From Streptomyces cavernae (GTDB lineage Bacteria; Actinomycetota; Actinomycetes; Streptomycetales; Streptomycetaceae), in NCBI RefSeq assembly GCF_004023625.1, contig NZ_RPDJ01000002.1, forward strand, positions 248,001 through 312,000: 64,000 nucleotides of DNA. The letters run 5' to 3'. The position numbers and the translations under genes are program-made. The notes under the pieces are model-generated. The model made no database searches. It worked only from the letters and a program-made list of their open reading frames with translations, and was not told the origin of the DNA. Below are positions 52,957 to 61,051 of this stretch, in pieces; within the stretch, counting starts at the first letter, position 1; the number at the start of each line of letters is the position of its first letter.

Positions 52957-54414
52957 CTACACGGGAGGAAACGCCCCCGGATGGGTCTGCTCGCGCACCG
53001 ACACGTACTGCTGGCGCACCGCCTGCCCCACCGGCAGGTCGTCGCCGGGCTCCAGGACCTGCGCCACCGCGCCCTGCCACACCGGCGGCCGGCGTCCGTC
53101 GAGCGTGCCCTGGGATACGCCGAGCGCCCAGGCCGCCTGCCGGGCCGCGCCGAGCGCCGCGTAGTCCGCCGCCTGCGGTACGACGATCTGCGCGCCGAAC
53201 AGCGAGGGCGCTGTCGCCTGCACGGCGGGCAGTTCCGCCGTGGCGCCGAGCAGGAACACCCGGCGCACCTCGACCCCGCGCTTGCGCAGCACGTCCAGCG
53301 CGTCCGCGAGCCCGCACAGCATGCCCTCGAACGCGGCCCGCGCCAGGTGTTCCGGCTTCATCGACTCACGCCGCAGCCCCACCAGGGTCCCCGCGGTGTG
53401 CGGCAGATTGGGCGTCCGCTCGCCCTCCAGATACGGCAGCAGCACCAGCCCGTGCGAACCGGGCGTCGACTTCATCGCCAGGTCGGACAGTGCCTCCAGA
53501 TCGGGGACGCCGAGCAGTTCGGCGGTGCCGCGCAGGGTGCGTACGGCGTTCATGGTGGACACCACCGGCAGGTGCATCCCGGTGGCGTCCGCGAGCGAGG
53601 TGATCATCCCGCTGGAGTCGGCTAGCGCCTCGTGGTGCACCGCCATCACCGAACCGGTCGCGCCCAGCGAGACCACCGCGTCACCGAGCCCGATGCCGAG
53701 CCCGAACGCCGCCGCCATCGTCTCCCCGGTCCCCGCCGAGATCAGCAGGCCCTCCGGCGTGGTGCCCGCGGCCTCCGACGGCCCGAGCACATCCGGCAGC
53801 ACCGCCTGGTGCCCGAGCGCCAGCTCGACCAGGTCCGGCCGGTACACACCCGTCGCCGCCGACCAGTAGCCGGTGCCGGAGGCCCCGCCGCGATCGGTGG
53901 TCTGCCTTCCGGGCCGGCCCAGCAACTGCCACACCAGCCAGTCGTGGGCCTGCATCAGCAGGGTGGAGCGCAGCGCGGCCTCGGGCTCGTTCTTCGCCAG
54001 CCAGCGCAGCTTGGTCACCGGCTGCGACGACTGTGGGACACAGCCCACGGCCTGCGCCCACGCCTCCCGCCCACCCAGCGCGTCGATCAGGTCGGCGGCG
54101 GCCACCTGCGCCCGCCTGTCACCGCCGACCAGGGCCGGACGCACGGTGTTGCCGCCCGCGTCCAGCGGCACCAGCCCGTTCTGCTGGGCGGAGACACCGA
54201 TCGCCTGCACGCCTTCCAGCAGCCCGCCTCCGGCGGCGTCACCGAGGGACAGCAGCCACGCCTGCGGGTCGACGTCCGAGGGGCGGCCGCCGCCGGTGAG
54301 GGTCTCCACCGGGTGCGGGGCATACCCCTGCCTGAGCACGGCTCCGCTGTCCGCGTCACAGACGACGATGCGAGTGAAATCGGGTGAACTGTCCAGCCCG
54401 GCGACTATCCCCAT
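52957..54414 (-). CDS. FGGY-family carbohydrate kinase (xylulokinase-like)
   Basis: Cytoplasmic sugar kinase, 485 residues, with two actin-like domains. N-terminal phosphate loop IVAGLDSSPDFTRIVVCD, substrate region IGVSAQQNGLVPLD, then ATPase text VSLGATGSVMAVHHE and VFLLGATAELPAVQATAP, ending with DYAALGAARQAAWALG. Xylulose is the likeliest substrate by resemblance, but ribulose or others are possible and no isomerase or transporter is adjacent. CAGAAT at -13 to -8 before ATG 54414 suggests a nearly leaderless message. Confidence 0.85.
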   Translation of the reverse strand: MGIVAGLDSSPDFTRIVVCDADSGAVLRQGYAPHPVETLTGGGRPSDVDPQAWLLSLGDAAGGGLLEGVQAIGVSAQQNGLVPLDAGGNTVRPALVGGDRRAQVAAADLIDALGGREAWAQAVGCVPQSSQPVTKLRWLAKNEPEAALRSTLLMQAHDWLVWQLLGRPGRQTTDRGGASGTGYWSAATGVYRPDLVELALGHQAVLPDVLGPSEAAGTTPEGLLISAGTGETMAAAFGLGIGLGDAVVSLGATGSVMAVHHEALADSSGMITSLADATGMHLPVVSTMNAVRTLRGTAELLGVPDLEALSDLAMKSTPGSHGLVLLPYLEGERTPNLPHTAGTLVGLRRESMKPEHLARAAFEGMLCGLADALDVLRKRGVEVRRVFLLGATAELPAVQATAPSLFGAQIVVPQAADYAALGAARQAAWALGVSQGTLDGRRPPVWQGAVAQVLEPGDDLPVGQAVRQQYVSVREQTHPGAFPPV

Positions 54415-54537
54415 GGCGGAAATTCTGCCGCACCCTCGTGTGTGTCCGCGCCGCTCGGCGCTTTGCCCCCGGCCAACACGGCCCCCCGTATTACCCGTGA
54501 GTCGCTCGCGGGTGGCCGGTTCCTGCGTCGTCCCCGG

Positions 54538-54837
54538 TCAGGGCGTGCTGGTGCCCCAGCCGTCCTCGTTGCTGTGTCCCCGGTCACGCATGGACCGTAC
54601 CCGCGCGGCGACCGTCTGCGGCACCCGGTCGCCGACCTTGTCGCTGACCACGTGGACGGCCCGCCCGGCGAACTGCCTTCCCTGCTGCGCCGCCGTCTCC
54701 GCGGTGTTGCGCACCGCCGGGTTCTGGGCGACCTGGCGGGCGGACTTCTTCAGCTGCTCGTAGCGTTCGCGTCCGGCCCGGGTCCCCAGTACGTAACCGA
54801 GGGCGAGTCCGGCGGCGAACGTCAGCCGGTAGCGCAT
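54538..54837 (-). CDS. YtxH-like small membrane protein
   Basis: 99 residues. The start MRYRLTFAAGLALGYVLGTRAGRERYEQL, here in parts MRYRLTFAAGLALGYVLG and TRAGRERYEQLKK, is one short membrane helix followed by the GxRxGRERYEQ motif of YtxH-like proteins. An amphipathic helical stretch (ARQVAQNPAVRNTAETAAQQ) follows, then a polar tail. ATG 54837 has GGAAGG nine bases upstream. Function is unknown; relatives are often stress-linked. Confidence 0.8.
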   Translation of the reverse strand: MRYRLTFAAGLALGYVLGTRAGRERYEQLKKSARQVAQNPAVRNTAETAAQQGRQFAGRAVHVVSDKVGDRVPQTVAARVRSMRDRGHSNEDGWGTSTP

Positions 54838-54986
54838 GGCGGCCATCCTTCCCTTGCGTCGGCGTGGTGGCAGGCTGGAGTACCGATTGGCGGAGCACCC
54901 CCCTGCTTGCGCTAATGTATGTGTCGCAGCGAGCGCGCGCCCCTTGGCGAATACCCAGGCGGGTACGTTCGATGCAACCGAGGCGA

Positions 54987-55059
54987 TCCTCCGTAGCTCA
55001 ATTGGCAGAGCAGCCGGCTGTTAACCGGCAGGTTACTGGTTCGAGTCCAGTCGGGGGAG
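54987..55059 (+). tRNA. tRNA-Asn (GTT), copy 1
   Basis: 73 nt cloverleaf. Acceptor TCCTCCG pairs with CGGGGGA, with discriminator G. D-arm text is GTAGCTCAATTGGCAGAGC. The anticodon loop CTGTTAA has GTT at 55020-55022, and the T-arm is CTGGTTCGAGTCCAG. CCA is not encoded. A TAATGT at 54913-54918 may be the -10 of its promoter. Confidence 0.97.
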
Positions 55060-55064
55060 CTCGA

Positions 55065-55137
55065 TCCTCCGTAGCTCAATTGGCAGAGCAGCCGGCTGTT
55101 AACCGGCAGGTTACTGGTTCGAGTCCAGTCGGGGGAG
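55065..55137 (+). tRNA. tRNA-Asn (GTT), copy 2
   Basis: Identical in all 73 bases to the first copy, 78 bp downstream, with the same short 5' flank (gatcctcc). The two were made by a recent tandem duplication or are kept identical by gene conversion. They probably share one transcript ending at 55171. Confidence 0.97.
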
Positions 55138-55148
55138 CGGCCTGAACG

Positions 55149-55171
55149 AGGACCCCACAGGGGTCCTTTTT
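55149..55171 (+). terminator. Rho-independent terminator of the tRNA-Asn pair
   Basis: AGGACCCC-ACA-GGGGTCCT followed by TTTT: a classical hairpin with a T tail, rare in this genome. Confidence 0.9.
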
Positions 55172-55316
55172 CATGCCCCGGGGAACCGCCGCACCCACGG
55201 CGGAGTCCTCAAAGGTCATGAAGGTCATGCGAAGCCGACCACCCGAGGCGGGAGATCGTATGACCGGCTATGCTGCGGCAGACGGCGCGCACAAATGTGC
55301 GCGACGCGCCGTAGAC

Positions 55317-55393
55317 GGGGCGGTAGCTCAGCCGGTTAGAGCAGCGGACTCATAATCCGTCGGCCGTGGGTTCGAGTCCCACCCGCCCCACCA
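55317..55393 (+). tRNA. tRNA with CAT anticodon (Met, or Ile2 if lysidine-modified)
   Basis: 74 nt plus an encoded CCA (55391-55393). Acceptor GGGGCGG pairs with CCGCCCC, discriminator A. The anticodon loop CTCATAA has CAT at 55351-55353, and the T-arm is GTGGGTTCGAGTCCCAC. Elongator Met and AUA-reading Ile2 both carry CAT; I cannot separate them by eye. A perfect palindrome CGCGCACA-AA-TGTGCGCG lies upstream at 55286-55303. Accessory DNA follows directly, as if the 3' end served as an integration site. Confidence 0.93.
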
Positions 55394-56782
55394 TTGCAGG
55401 GCTGTGACCTGCGGAAACGTCCCTTCAGTGACGCCGGAGCCCCAACTCGGGCTGAACGGACTGAATCCGCTGCTCGCGAGTTCGGCCTCGTTCCCGGTGT
55501 CGATAGTGCAAATACCCCCTGACCTGCACGGATGTTCCAGTTCGTAGCGGTTGAACCTTGCGGTATATGGCTCCTGTGGCCGGTTGGGCGCTGGATTCTG
55601 GACGCTGGCTGGACGCGAGTAAACCGGAAGGGGTTGCTCCGGCGCCGATCCATCCATTCTGCTCAGGGGCGTAGCAGGGTAGGCGCGGTGTGGTGGCGAC
55701 TGGGCTCGCCTGGATCGTGCCGTTGCCGACGTGGCCGGGCGGCGTGAGGGAGAAACAGCCCGTACTGAAAACGGCCCCAGATCGCACCAGGGAGTCGCCC
55801 CAGTGCCTCACGGCTTCCTCGGGGCATGTAAGCCGAGAGTTGCCGACGTACCCCGTTCGGCTGCTCGGACTACGGACTGCCGGTAGCTCGGTGGCCGAGT
55901 GACGGACGATGAGCAGGGTGCTGGACGCCCGTTGGATCACGGCGTAGCCGCCAACCGCGGGGCGGCGAGAAACGGCCCATACAGGAAACGGTACGAAGGT
56001 CATTCAGGGTGCGCGGAGGGCTGTGGACCCTCACCGCGTTCCGTGCGCGGTGTTTGTTCTGCGGCGCGGGGGACGGGCAAGCCCAGCCTGCGCGGGGCCG
56101 ACTCGTAGGCACGGGATCCGAGGTGAGCGTGGCGAGCACCGGCTCCGGAAGCGACCAGGCCCAGGGCATGGCCGATGTCTCACGGTGCAGGGTGGGGGCG
56201 GTGCCCCCGGTCAGCGGATCCGGGGCAGCGCCTTGTCCGGGTGCGCGGCGTGCACGTACCTGACGGCGACCCTGGGGTGGCCCACCTGAAGAACTGGCGC
56301 ACCCTCACCAAGCTCCGCCTGCCGGTCCGTCACGCCAGGGAGCTCCCTGCGCCCTGCTCGTAGGGACCAACATGGAGATCGCGCGCCGACAGGCGATCTT
56401 GACGCCAGACAATCGCCCCCGACCAGCGCGAGTACACAACCCACCACCCACACCAGCCCCGCGACCAGCGAATTCACGATGGCAGATCCTCAATGTCGCG
56501 GCTGTCTGCGACGTCGTCGTGGACGCGGCCGAGGAGGGCGATGCCTGCAACGGATGGGTTTCCTGGTGTTGCCCGGTGCGACGCCGCGAGTCTCCGCACC
56601 AACCTGGGTGTGTCCGTCGTGCTCTCAGCCACACCGACGGCCGCCGTGTCCTGACCCGCACGAGCCCTTGCCCCCGGGCCACGCCGGCACCAGGCCCACA
56701 CATGTCCCGCGGTTGTCCAGACCGCGGCCATGGACGGCCGGTTGGCGCCGGGCGGAACCGAAATCAGTCGGCCAGGACCACA
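55394..56782. other. Gene-poor stretch beside the tRNA genes (possible integrative-element scar)
   Basis: About 1.4 kb with lower and patchier GC and no convincing complete gene. On the minus strand near 56477 a frame ending DSRDIEDLPS overlaps (GTGA) another starting VNSLVAGLVWVVGCVLALVG, which resembles an operon joint of small membrane proteins but loses coherence after about 25 codons. No integrase, excisionase or repeat of the tRNA 3' end was found. I read it as decayed accessory DNA. Confidence 0.45.
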
Positions 56783-56821
56783 GCCGAAGCCCGCAAGGGC
56801 GATCCCCTTGCGGGCTTCGGC
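56783..56821. terminator. Strong hairpin downstream of the DUF418-like gene
   Basis: A perfect 17-bp stem (56783-56799 with 56805-56821) closes a 5-base loop, about 50 bp after the reverse-strand membrane protein gene. Confidence 0.8.
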
Positions 56822-56871
56822 CGGCTGACCAGGCCGGGATGGGCAGGAAGCCGAGCCACCCCGACCCGACC

Positions 56872-58155
56872 TCACCGGATGTACTTAACGGGCTTGGTGG
56901 CGGCGTTGAGCAGATACTCCAGGGGGCCGCGGCGGAAGAAGCGGGACCAGATCGTGGCGAACACGATCGCCCCCAGGATGTACGTGAGCACGGGCACCCA
57001 GGACTTCGTGGTGCCGGCGCCGGAAGCGGGCCACGCGGACTGTGCGAGGAAGTGGCCGACGTAGGCGGTCAGGGACATGGTGCCCACTGCGATGACCGGT
57101 TTCGCCAGGCGGCGCAGTCGCGGCAGGCGGTCCATCGCCACCGTCGCGCCCACGATCACGAGGATCGCGACACCCAGGCAGCCGATGGTGTCGAAGGTGG
57201 TGCCGGTGTGCGACACGGCACCCAGCAGGTCCGAGGCCGACAGCTCGGGCCCGCCGGACCCGCCGGACCCGCTGCCCATGGACCCTGCCCCGGAGCCGCT
57301 GCCCATGGACCCCGGCCCGGAGCCGCTGGACGGCCCTCCGCCTCCCCCGAAGCTCAACACCGCGGCCTTGCCCGCCAGCAGCATGGCCAGGCCGTAGGCG
57401 CCCACGGTGAGGCCGGCACCGAGCGCGGCCAGGCGTCGCCGGACGGTGGCGGCGGACAGGTCGAGGCGGGCCAGGGCCATGCCGGTGATCACGAACGCCA
57501 TCCACGTGATCGTCGGGTAGAGGCCCGTGAGCAGCAGATCGAGTACTCCCACGGTGCTGAGCCGTTCCAGCGGGTCGTAGGCGTTGATGCTCTGCTGGAC
57601 GGAGTCGCTCAGCCACATTTTCAGGACGAACGCCAGCTGCGGCATGACGAGCGCGATCCCCGCCGCGATGATCGCCAGCGTCCTGGCGCTCAGTCGCACC
57701 AGCAGCAGCGCGAGGAAGAAGTAGACGCCGTAGTAGGCGAGGATGATGATGTCCCCGTACTCCATCGCCAGCACGGTGCCCAGCACCAGCAGGATCACGG
57801 CGCGGATCGCGATCCGGGCTTTCGCCTGTCGGCCCGCCAGGCCGGTCTTCGGCTCACGGCGGCCGGCGATCAGCATCAGCGAGAACCCGGCGAGGGTGGC
57901 GAAGAGGGCAGACGAGCGCCCCTCGGCCAGGAAGTACACCCAGCTGCCGACGCTGCCCGAGGCTGACTCCATCGGGGCGATGTGCACGATGTACATGCCG
58001 AACACCGCCAGCGCGCGGGCCAGATCCACCCCGACCAGGCGTCCCATCGAAGGGCTGCCCGAGACCTGCCCGGCGGACCCGGACGAGGTTCGGGGCCGTG
58101 GGGGCGAGTTCTCCTGCGGAGCCGATGTCTCCTGCGGCGCCTGTATCTCTGTCAT
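56872..58155 (-). CDS. DUF418-like multi-spanning membrane protein
   Basis: 427 residues with about ten helices. After a Pro/Ser-rich cytoplasmic start it reads GRLVGVDLARALAVFGMYIV, the opening typical of DUF418 and heparan-acetyltransferase-like membrane proteins. It closes with SLTAYVGHFLAQSAW and FRRGPLEYLLNAATK, also DUF418-like. Between them (about 285-320) is a Gly/Ser loop with repeats of GSMGSGSG. ATG 58155 has AAGGA eight bases upstream. Function unknown; acyl transfer to a surface molecule is possible. It stands between the gene-poor stretch and the duplicated junction. Confidence 0.75.
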   Translation of the reverse strand: MTEIQAPQETSAPQENSPPRPRTSSGSAGQVSGSPSMGRLVGVDLARALAVFGMYIVHIAPMESASGSVGSWVYFLAEGRSSALFATLAGFSLMLIAGRREPKTGLAGRQAKARIAIRAVILLVLGTVLAMEYGDIIILAYYGVYFFLALLLVRLSARTLAIIAAGIALVMPQLAFVLKMWLSDSVQQSINAYDPLERLSTVGVLDLLLTGLYPTITWMAFVITGMALARLDLSAATVRRRLAALGAGLTVGAYGLAMLLAGKAAVLSFGGGGGPSSGSGPGSMGSGSGAGSMGSGSGGSGGPELSASDLLGAVSHTGTTFDTIGCLGVAILVIVGATVAMDRLPRLRRLAKPVIAVGTMSLTAYVGHFLAQSAWPASGAGTTKSWVPVLTYILGAIVFATIWSRFFRRGPLEYLLNAATKPVKYIR

Positions 58156-58291
58156 ACGCAGGATCCTTCGGTGCCGTCAGGAGGCGGACCATCCGACAGG
58201 TTTCGGTAACGCCCCCGCCGACCGGCCGGGACTGCCCCGCCGACCGGCGGGACAGCGCCGCCCCGGTCGGCCACGGGCCCGGACGGCCAAC

Positions 58292-58457
58292 CTGACCGGC
58301 TCGCCGTCCGCGCCCGTGGCCGAAGTCCGGCTGCTGCCGCCGCTCCAGCCGCCGACCGCCCGCGACTACATGACCTTCGAGAGCCATGTCGCGGGGGGTC
58401 GTCCCGGGGGACGGTGACACCGTCCCCGAGGAGTGGTACGCCGCGCCCGCGTTCTAC
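58292..58457 (+). pseudogene. Inverted fragment of a fumarylacetoacetate-hydrolase-family gene
   Basis: The plus strand reads LTGSPSAPVAEVRLLPPLQP and RDYMTFESHVAGG, matching residues about 50-85 of the intact enzyme at 61052-61996 (source region 61685-61849) with a few substitutions. An extra base near 58390 shifts the frame, after which DTVPEEWYAAPAFY reappears. Orientation is opposite to the adjoining fragment, so the copy has been broken by inversion. Confidence 0.88.
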
Positions 58458-58460
58458 CCC

Positions 58461-58699
58461 GTCGTGCACGTAGGTCGCGAACTTCACGCGGTGCTCGCCT
58501 CCGCCTCGGTCGGGGCGGGGCCGATCCGGGCTGGGCGGACCACCTGGCACCCGGCGCTGACGGTGTCGGTTGTTGGCGGGGCCGGGGGCAGAGCGAGGCG
58601 ATAGGGCCAGGCAATGGATCCCGGGGCTGACGCGGCTCAGAGGCCGGGGCAGGGGCAGGCGAGGTCGGCCATGTGGCCGAAGAGCCGGGGGCCGTCGAG
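58461..58699 (-). pseudogene. Degenerate copy of the MBL / small ORF / FAH junction
   Basis: Collinear with 61970-62284. Reading the minus strand, it holds the C-terminus of the MBL enzyme (LDGPRLFGHMADLACPCPGL, stop 58637-58639), a shortened spacer, the end of the small ORF (RIGPAPTEAEAS) and the FAH start VKFATYVHDG, then breaks. Divergence of roughly a tenth suggests an old duplication or a lost paralogous operon, not a recent copy. Confidence 0.85.
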
Positions 58700-58790
58700 G
58701 TTTGTAGCGGGCCACCGGCACTCCGCTGGCGCTGGCCGCCGTCTCGCTGGTGGCCAGCGCGCGGGCCGCGGCCGGCCCGTGAGGCCCATG

Positions 58791-59171
58791 AACGCCACCC
58801 TGGCCACCGAGCGGGACATCCTGCGCAAGGCGACGAAGTTTTTCGCTTCGGAGATGACCTGGTAATAAGCCGCTACCAGTTCATTGAGGACCATCGCTGG
58901 ACCCACGGGGTCAAGCGGCTGTGCCAGGTGCTCGACGTCGTCCGCTCCAGCTATTACAAGTGGCGTGAGGGGCGCGAGGCCCGCGCCGAGCGCGAGCGGG
59001 CCGATCAGGCCCTGGCCGAGAGGATCCGGGCCGTCCACGATGAGTCGGACAGGGCCTACGGTGCCCCGCGCGTCACCGCCGAACTGCGCGACGAGCACGG
59101 CATGCGGATCAACGAGAAGAAGGTCGCCCGCGTGATGCGCAAGTTCCACATCGTCGGCATCCACCTGCGCA
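58791..59171 (+). mobile_element. Truncated IS3-family transposase (OrfA end plus OrfB start)
   Basis: The OrfA C-terminus reads ATERDILRKATKFFASEMTW and stops at 58863-58865. OrfB begins in the next frame (VISRYQFIEDHRWTHGVKRL, DVVRSSYYKWREGREAR, SDRAYGAPRVTAELRD, KKVARVMRKFHIVGIHLR), as in IS3 -1 frameshift pairs. The DDE core is missing, cut at about 59171. A short frame ending VSLVASARAAAGP just before it (58708-58782) is another unidentified remnant. Confidence 0.88.
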
Positions 59172-59173
59172 GG

Positions 59174-59229
59174 AGCGAGATCGGCCAGGACGCGAGCGCC
59201 AGGGCGTCCCCATCCTGGCCGATCTCGCT
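59174..59229. repeat. 17-bp perfect foldback at the IS3/IS5 junction
   Basis: AGCGAGATCGGCCAGGA (59174-59190) is the exact inverse of TCCTGGCCGATCTCGCT (59213-59229), 22 bp apart. The right arm is coding sequence of the IS5 transposase (ILADLAY), so the left arm is an inverted duplicate of it made at the breakpoint. Confidence 0.9.
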
Positions 59230-59457
59230 TACCAGGGCGGTGGCCCCTGGGGGACCACCGGCATCAAACGCAGGCCCCTTCAAGAACTCACCCTCACCGA
59301 GAAGACCGTCAACCGGGCCCTGGCGGCGGCACGGGCACCGGTCGAACTCGGCGTCGCACGCCTGAAGTCCTGGCGGATCTTCCGCAGATCCCGCTGCAGC
59401 CCCAACCGCATGACGTCAATCACCAAAGCCATCCTCACTCTGGAGCGGCAACGCTGA
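59191..59457 (+). mobile_element. 3' fragment of an IS5-type (DDE) transposase
   Basis: The frame reads RQGVPILADLAYQGGGPWGT, then KRRPLQELTLTEKTVNRALA, ARAPVELGVARLKSWRIFRR and ends ITKAILTLERQR with TGA at 59455-59457. The last catalytic Glu region (the RAPVE motif) is present; everything upstream of it is lost. It abuts the IS3 fragment through the foldback. Confidence 0.85.
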
Positions 59458-59473
59458 AGAAGCTCACTGGGAC

Positions 59474-59495
59474 AGCCGCCTCCGGTTCGGCGGCT
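59474..59495. terminator. Terminator of the catabolic operon
   Basis: Arms AGCCGCC (59474-59480) and GGCGGCT (59489-59495) flank an 8-base loop, ten bases past the end of the CoA-transferase B gene. Confidence 0.6.
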
Positions 59496-59504
59496 CGTTT
59501 GTCG

Positions 59505-60155
59505 TCAACAAGCAGCCGACAGGCTGTCGAGGCGCAAGGGGGCACCGGTGCGCGCTGCGACGTGGTCCACGGTGACGCCAGGCGCCGTTTCGACGAGGGC
59601 GAGGCCGGCGTCGGTGATGTCGAGGACGCCGAGGTCGGTGATGACGCGGTGGACGCAGGCCTCGCCGGTAAGGGGGAGGGTGCACTCCTTGAGGATCTTC
59701 GGGGTGCCGTCCTTGGCGGTGTGTTCCATGAGGACGATGACGCGGCGGGCGCCGTGGACGAGGTCCATGGCGCCGCCCATGCCCTTGACCATCTTGCCGG
59801 GGATCATCCAGTTGGCGAGGTCGCCGTGTTCCGAGACTTGCATGGCGCCGAGTACGGCGGTGTCGATGTGGCCGCCGCGGATCATGCCGAAGGACAGGGC
59901 CGAGTCGCAGAAGGAGGCGCCGGGCCGGACGGTGACGGTTTCCTTGCCGGCGTTGATCAGGTCGGGGTGGACCTCGTCCTCCGCCGGGTAGGGGCCGGTG
60001 CCGAGGATGCCGTTCTCCGAGTGCAGCACCACGTGGACGCCGGGCGGGAGGTGGCCCGGGATGAGGGTGGGCAGTCCGATGCCCAGGTTGACGTAGGAGC
60101 CGTCGGGGAGTTCGCGGGCGGCGCGGGCTGCCATCTGGTCGCGGGTCCAGACCAT
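59505..60155 (-). CDS. 3-oxoacid CoA-transferase, subunit B
   Basis: Beta subunit of a class I CoA-transferase moving CoA from succinyl-CoA to acetoacetate or a related 3-oxoacid, 216 residues. The catalytic Glu lies in [14 protein letters not shown]. Further family text: [28 protein letters not shown] and [17 protein letters not shown]. The ATG shares one base with the stop of subunit A (TGATG), with GAGGAG eight bases upstream. It is the last gene of the operon. SCOT and 3-oxoadipate CoA-transferase cannot be told apart here. Confidence 0.92.
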   Translation of the reverse strand: MVWTRDQMAARAARELPDGSYVNLGIGLPTLIPGHLPPGVHVVLHSENGILGTGPYPAEDEVHPDLINAGKETVTVRPGASFCDSALSFGMIRGGHIDTAVLGAMQVSEHGDLANWMIPGKMVKGMGGAMDLVHGARRVIVLMEHTAKDGTPKILKECTLPLTGEACVHRVITDLGVLDITDAGLALVETAPGVTVDHVAARTGAPLRLDSLSAAC

Positions 60156-60919
60156 CAGTGCCACTCCTCACGCGCGCGGACGGTGCGCTTCTCGATGCCC
60201 TTGTTGTCGGCGGAGACGGGGCCCACGACCCGGTCGACGTAGATGCCGGGCAGATGGACGGCGTCCGGGTCGATGGCGCCGGGTTCGACGAGTTCCTCGA
60301 CCTCGGCGATCGTGATGCGGCCCGCCATGGCAGTCAGGGGGTTGAAGTTGGCGGCGCTGCGGTGGAACACCAGGTTGCCGTGCCGGTCGCCGCGGGCGGC
60401 CCGCACCAGGGCGAAGTCGGTGGTGATGGCCTCCTCCAGGAGGTACGTCCGGCCGCGGAACTCCCGCGTCTCCTTGGGCGGGGAGGCCACGGCGACGCTG
60501 CCGTCGGGGCCGTAGCGCCAGGGCAGTCCGCCCTCGGCGACCTGGGTGCCGACCCCGGCAGGGGTGTAGAAGGCGGGGATGCCGGTGCCTCCGGCGCGCA
60601 GCCGTTCGGCGAGGGTGCCCTGCGGGGTGAGTTCCACCTCCAGTTCACCGGCGAGGTACTGGCGGGCGAACTCCTTGTTCTCCCCGACGTAGGAGCCGGT
60701 GACCCGGGCGATCCGACCGGCCGTCAGCAGGATGCCGAGCCCCTGGCCGTCAATGCCGCAGTTGTTGGAGACCACGCGCAGTCCGTCGGCGCCCTGGGCA
60801 TGCACGGCGTCGATGAGGACGGTGGGGATGCCGCACAGTCCGAAGCCGCCCACCGCCAGCGACGCGCCTTCCGGTATGTCGGCGACCGCGTCGGCGGCCG
60901 AGCCCATGACCTTGTCCAC
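60155..60919 (-). CDS. 3-oxoacid CoA-transferase, subunit A
   Basis: Alpha subunit, 254 residues. The CoA-site motif is [20 protein letters not shown] near residue 20, followed by [35 protein letters not shown] and [19 protein letters not shown] 60919 has AAGG nine bases upstream. It is followed by subunit B with a one-base overlap. A 12-bp-stem hairpin separates it from the hydrolase gene before it, so its level may be tuned apart from the promoter-proximal genes. Confidence 0.93.
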   Translation of the reverse strand: MDKVMGSAADAVADIPEGASLAVGGFGLCGIPTVLIDAVHAQGADGLRVVSNNCGIDGQGLGILLTAGRIARVTGSYVGENKEFARQYLAGELEVELTPQGTLAERLRAGGTGIPAFYTPAGVGTQVAEGGLPWRYGPDGSVAVASPPKETREFRGRTYLLEEAITTDFALVRAARGDRHGNLVFHRSAANFNPLTAMAGRITIAEVEELVEPGAIDPDAVHLPGIYVDRVVGPVSADNKGIEKRTVRAREEWH

Positions 60920-60936
60920 GTTGTCGTGCCTTTCTT

Positions 60937-60965
60937 CCGGTGCCGGACGGGCTGTCCGGCACCGG
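60937..60965. promoter_or_regulatory. Intra-operon hairpin before the CoA-transferase genes
   Basis: CCGGTGCCGGAC (60937-60948) pairs with GTCCGGCACCGG (60954-60965) around GGGCT. It ends 17 bp before the GTG of subunit A. It may be a partial terminator, an mRNA-stabilising end or a processing site. Confidence 0.55.
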
Positions 60966-61051
60966 GGTGTCGCCGGAGTCGGTTGGTGACGGGCGGAAGT
61001 CGGGGACGGGGAGCTGTACCGCCCCGGTCCTGTTCCCCGGACATACAGCGG

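Noticed and set aside
55328..55657. Reverse open frame ending WWGGWDSNPRPTDYESAALTG
   Set aside because: The end is the reverse complement of the tRNA gene and its flank, a well-known false protein found beside many tRNA genes.
56211..56477. Small membrane protein VNSLVAGLVWVVGCVLALVG
   Set aside because: Only the first 25 codons look protein-like; the rest loses coherence, so it is mentioned only as a possible remnant.
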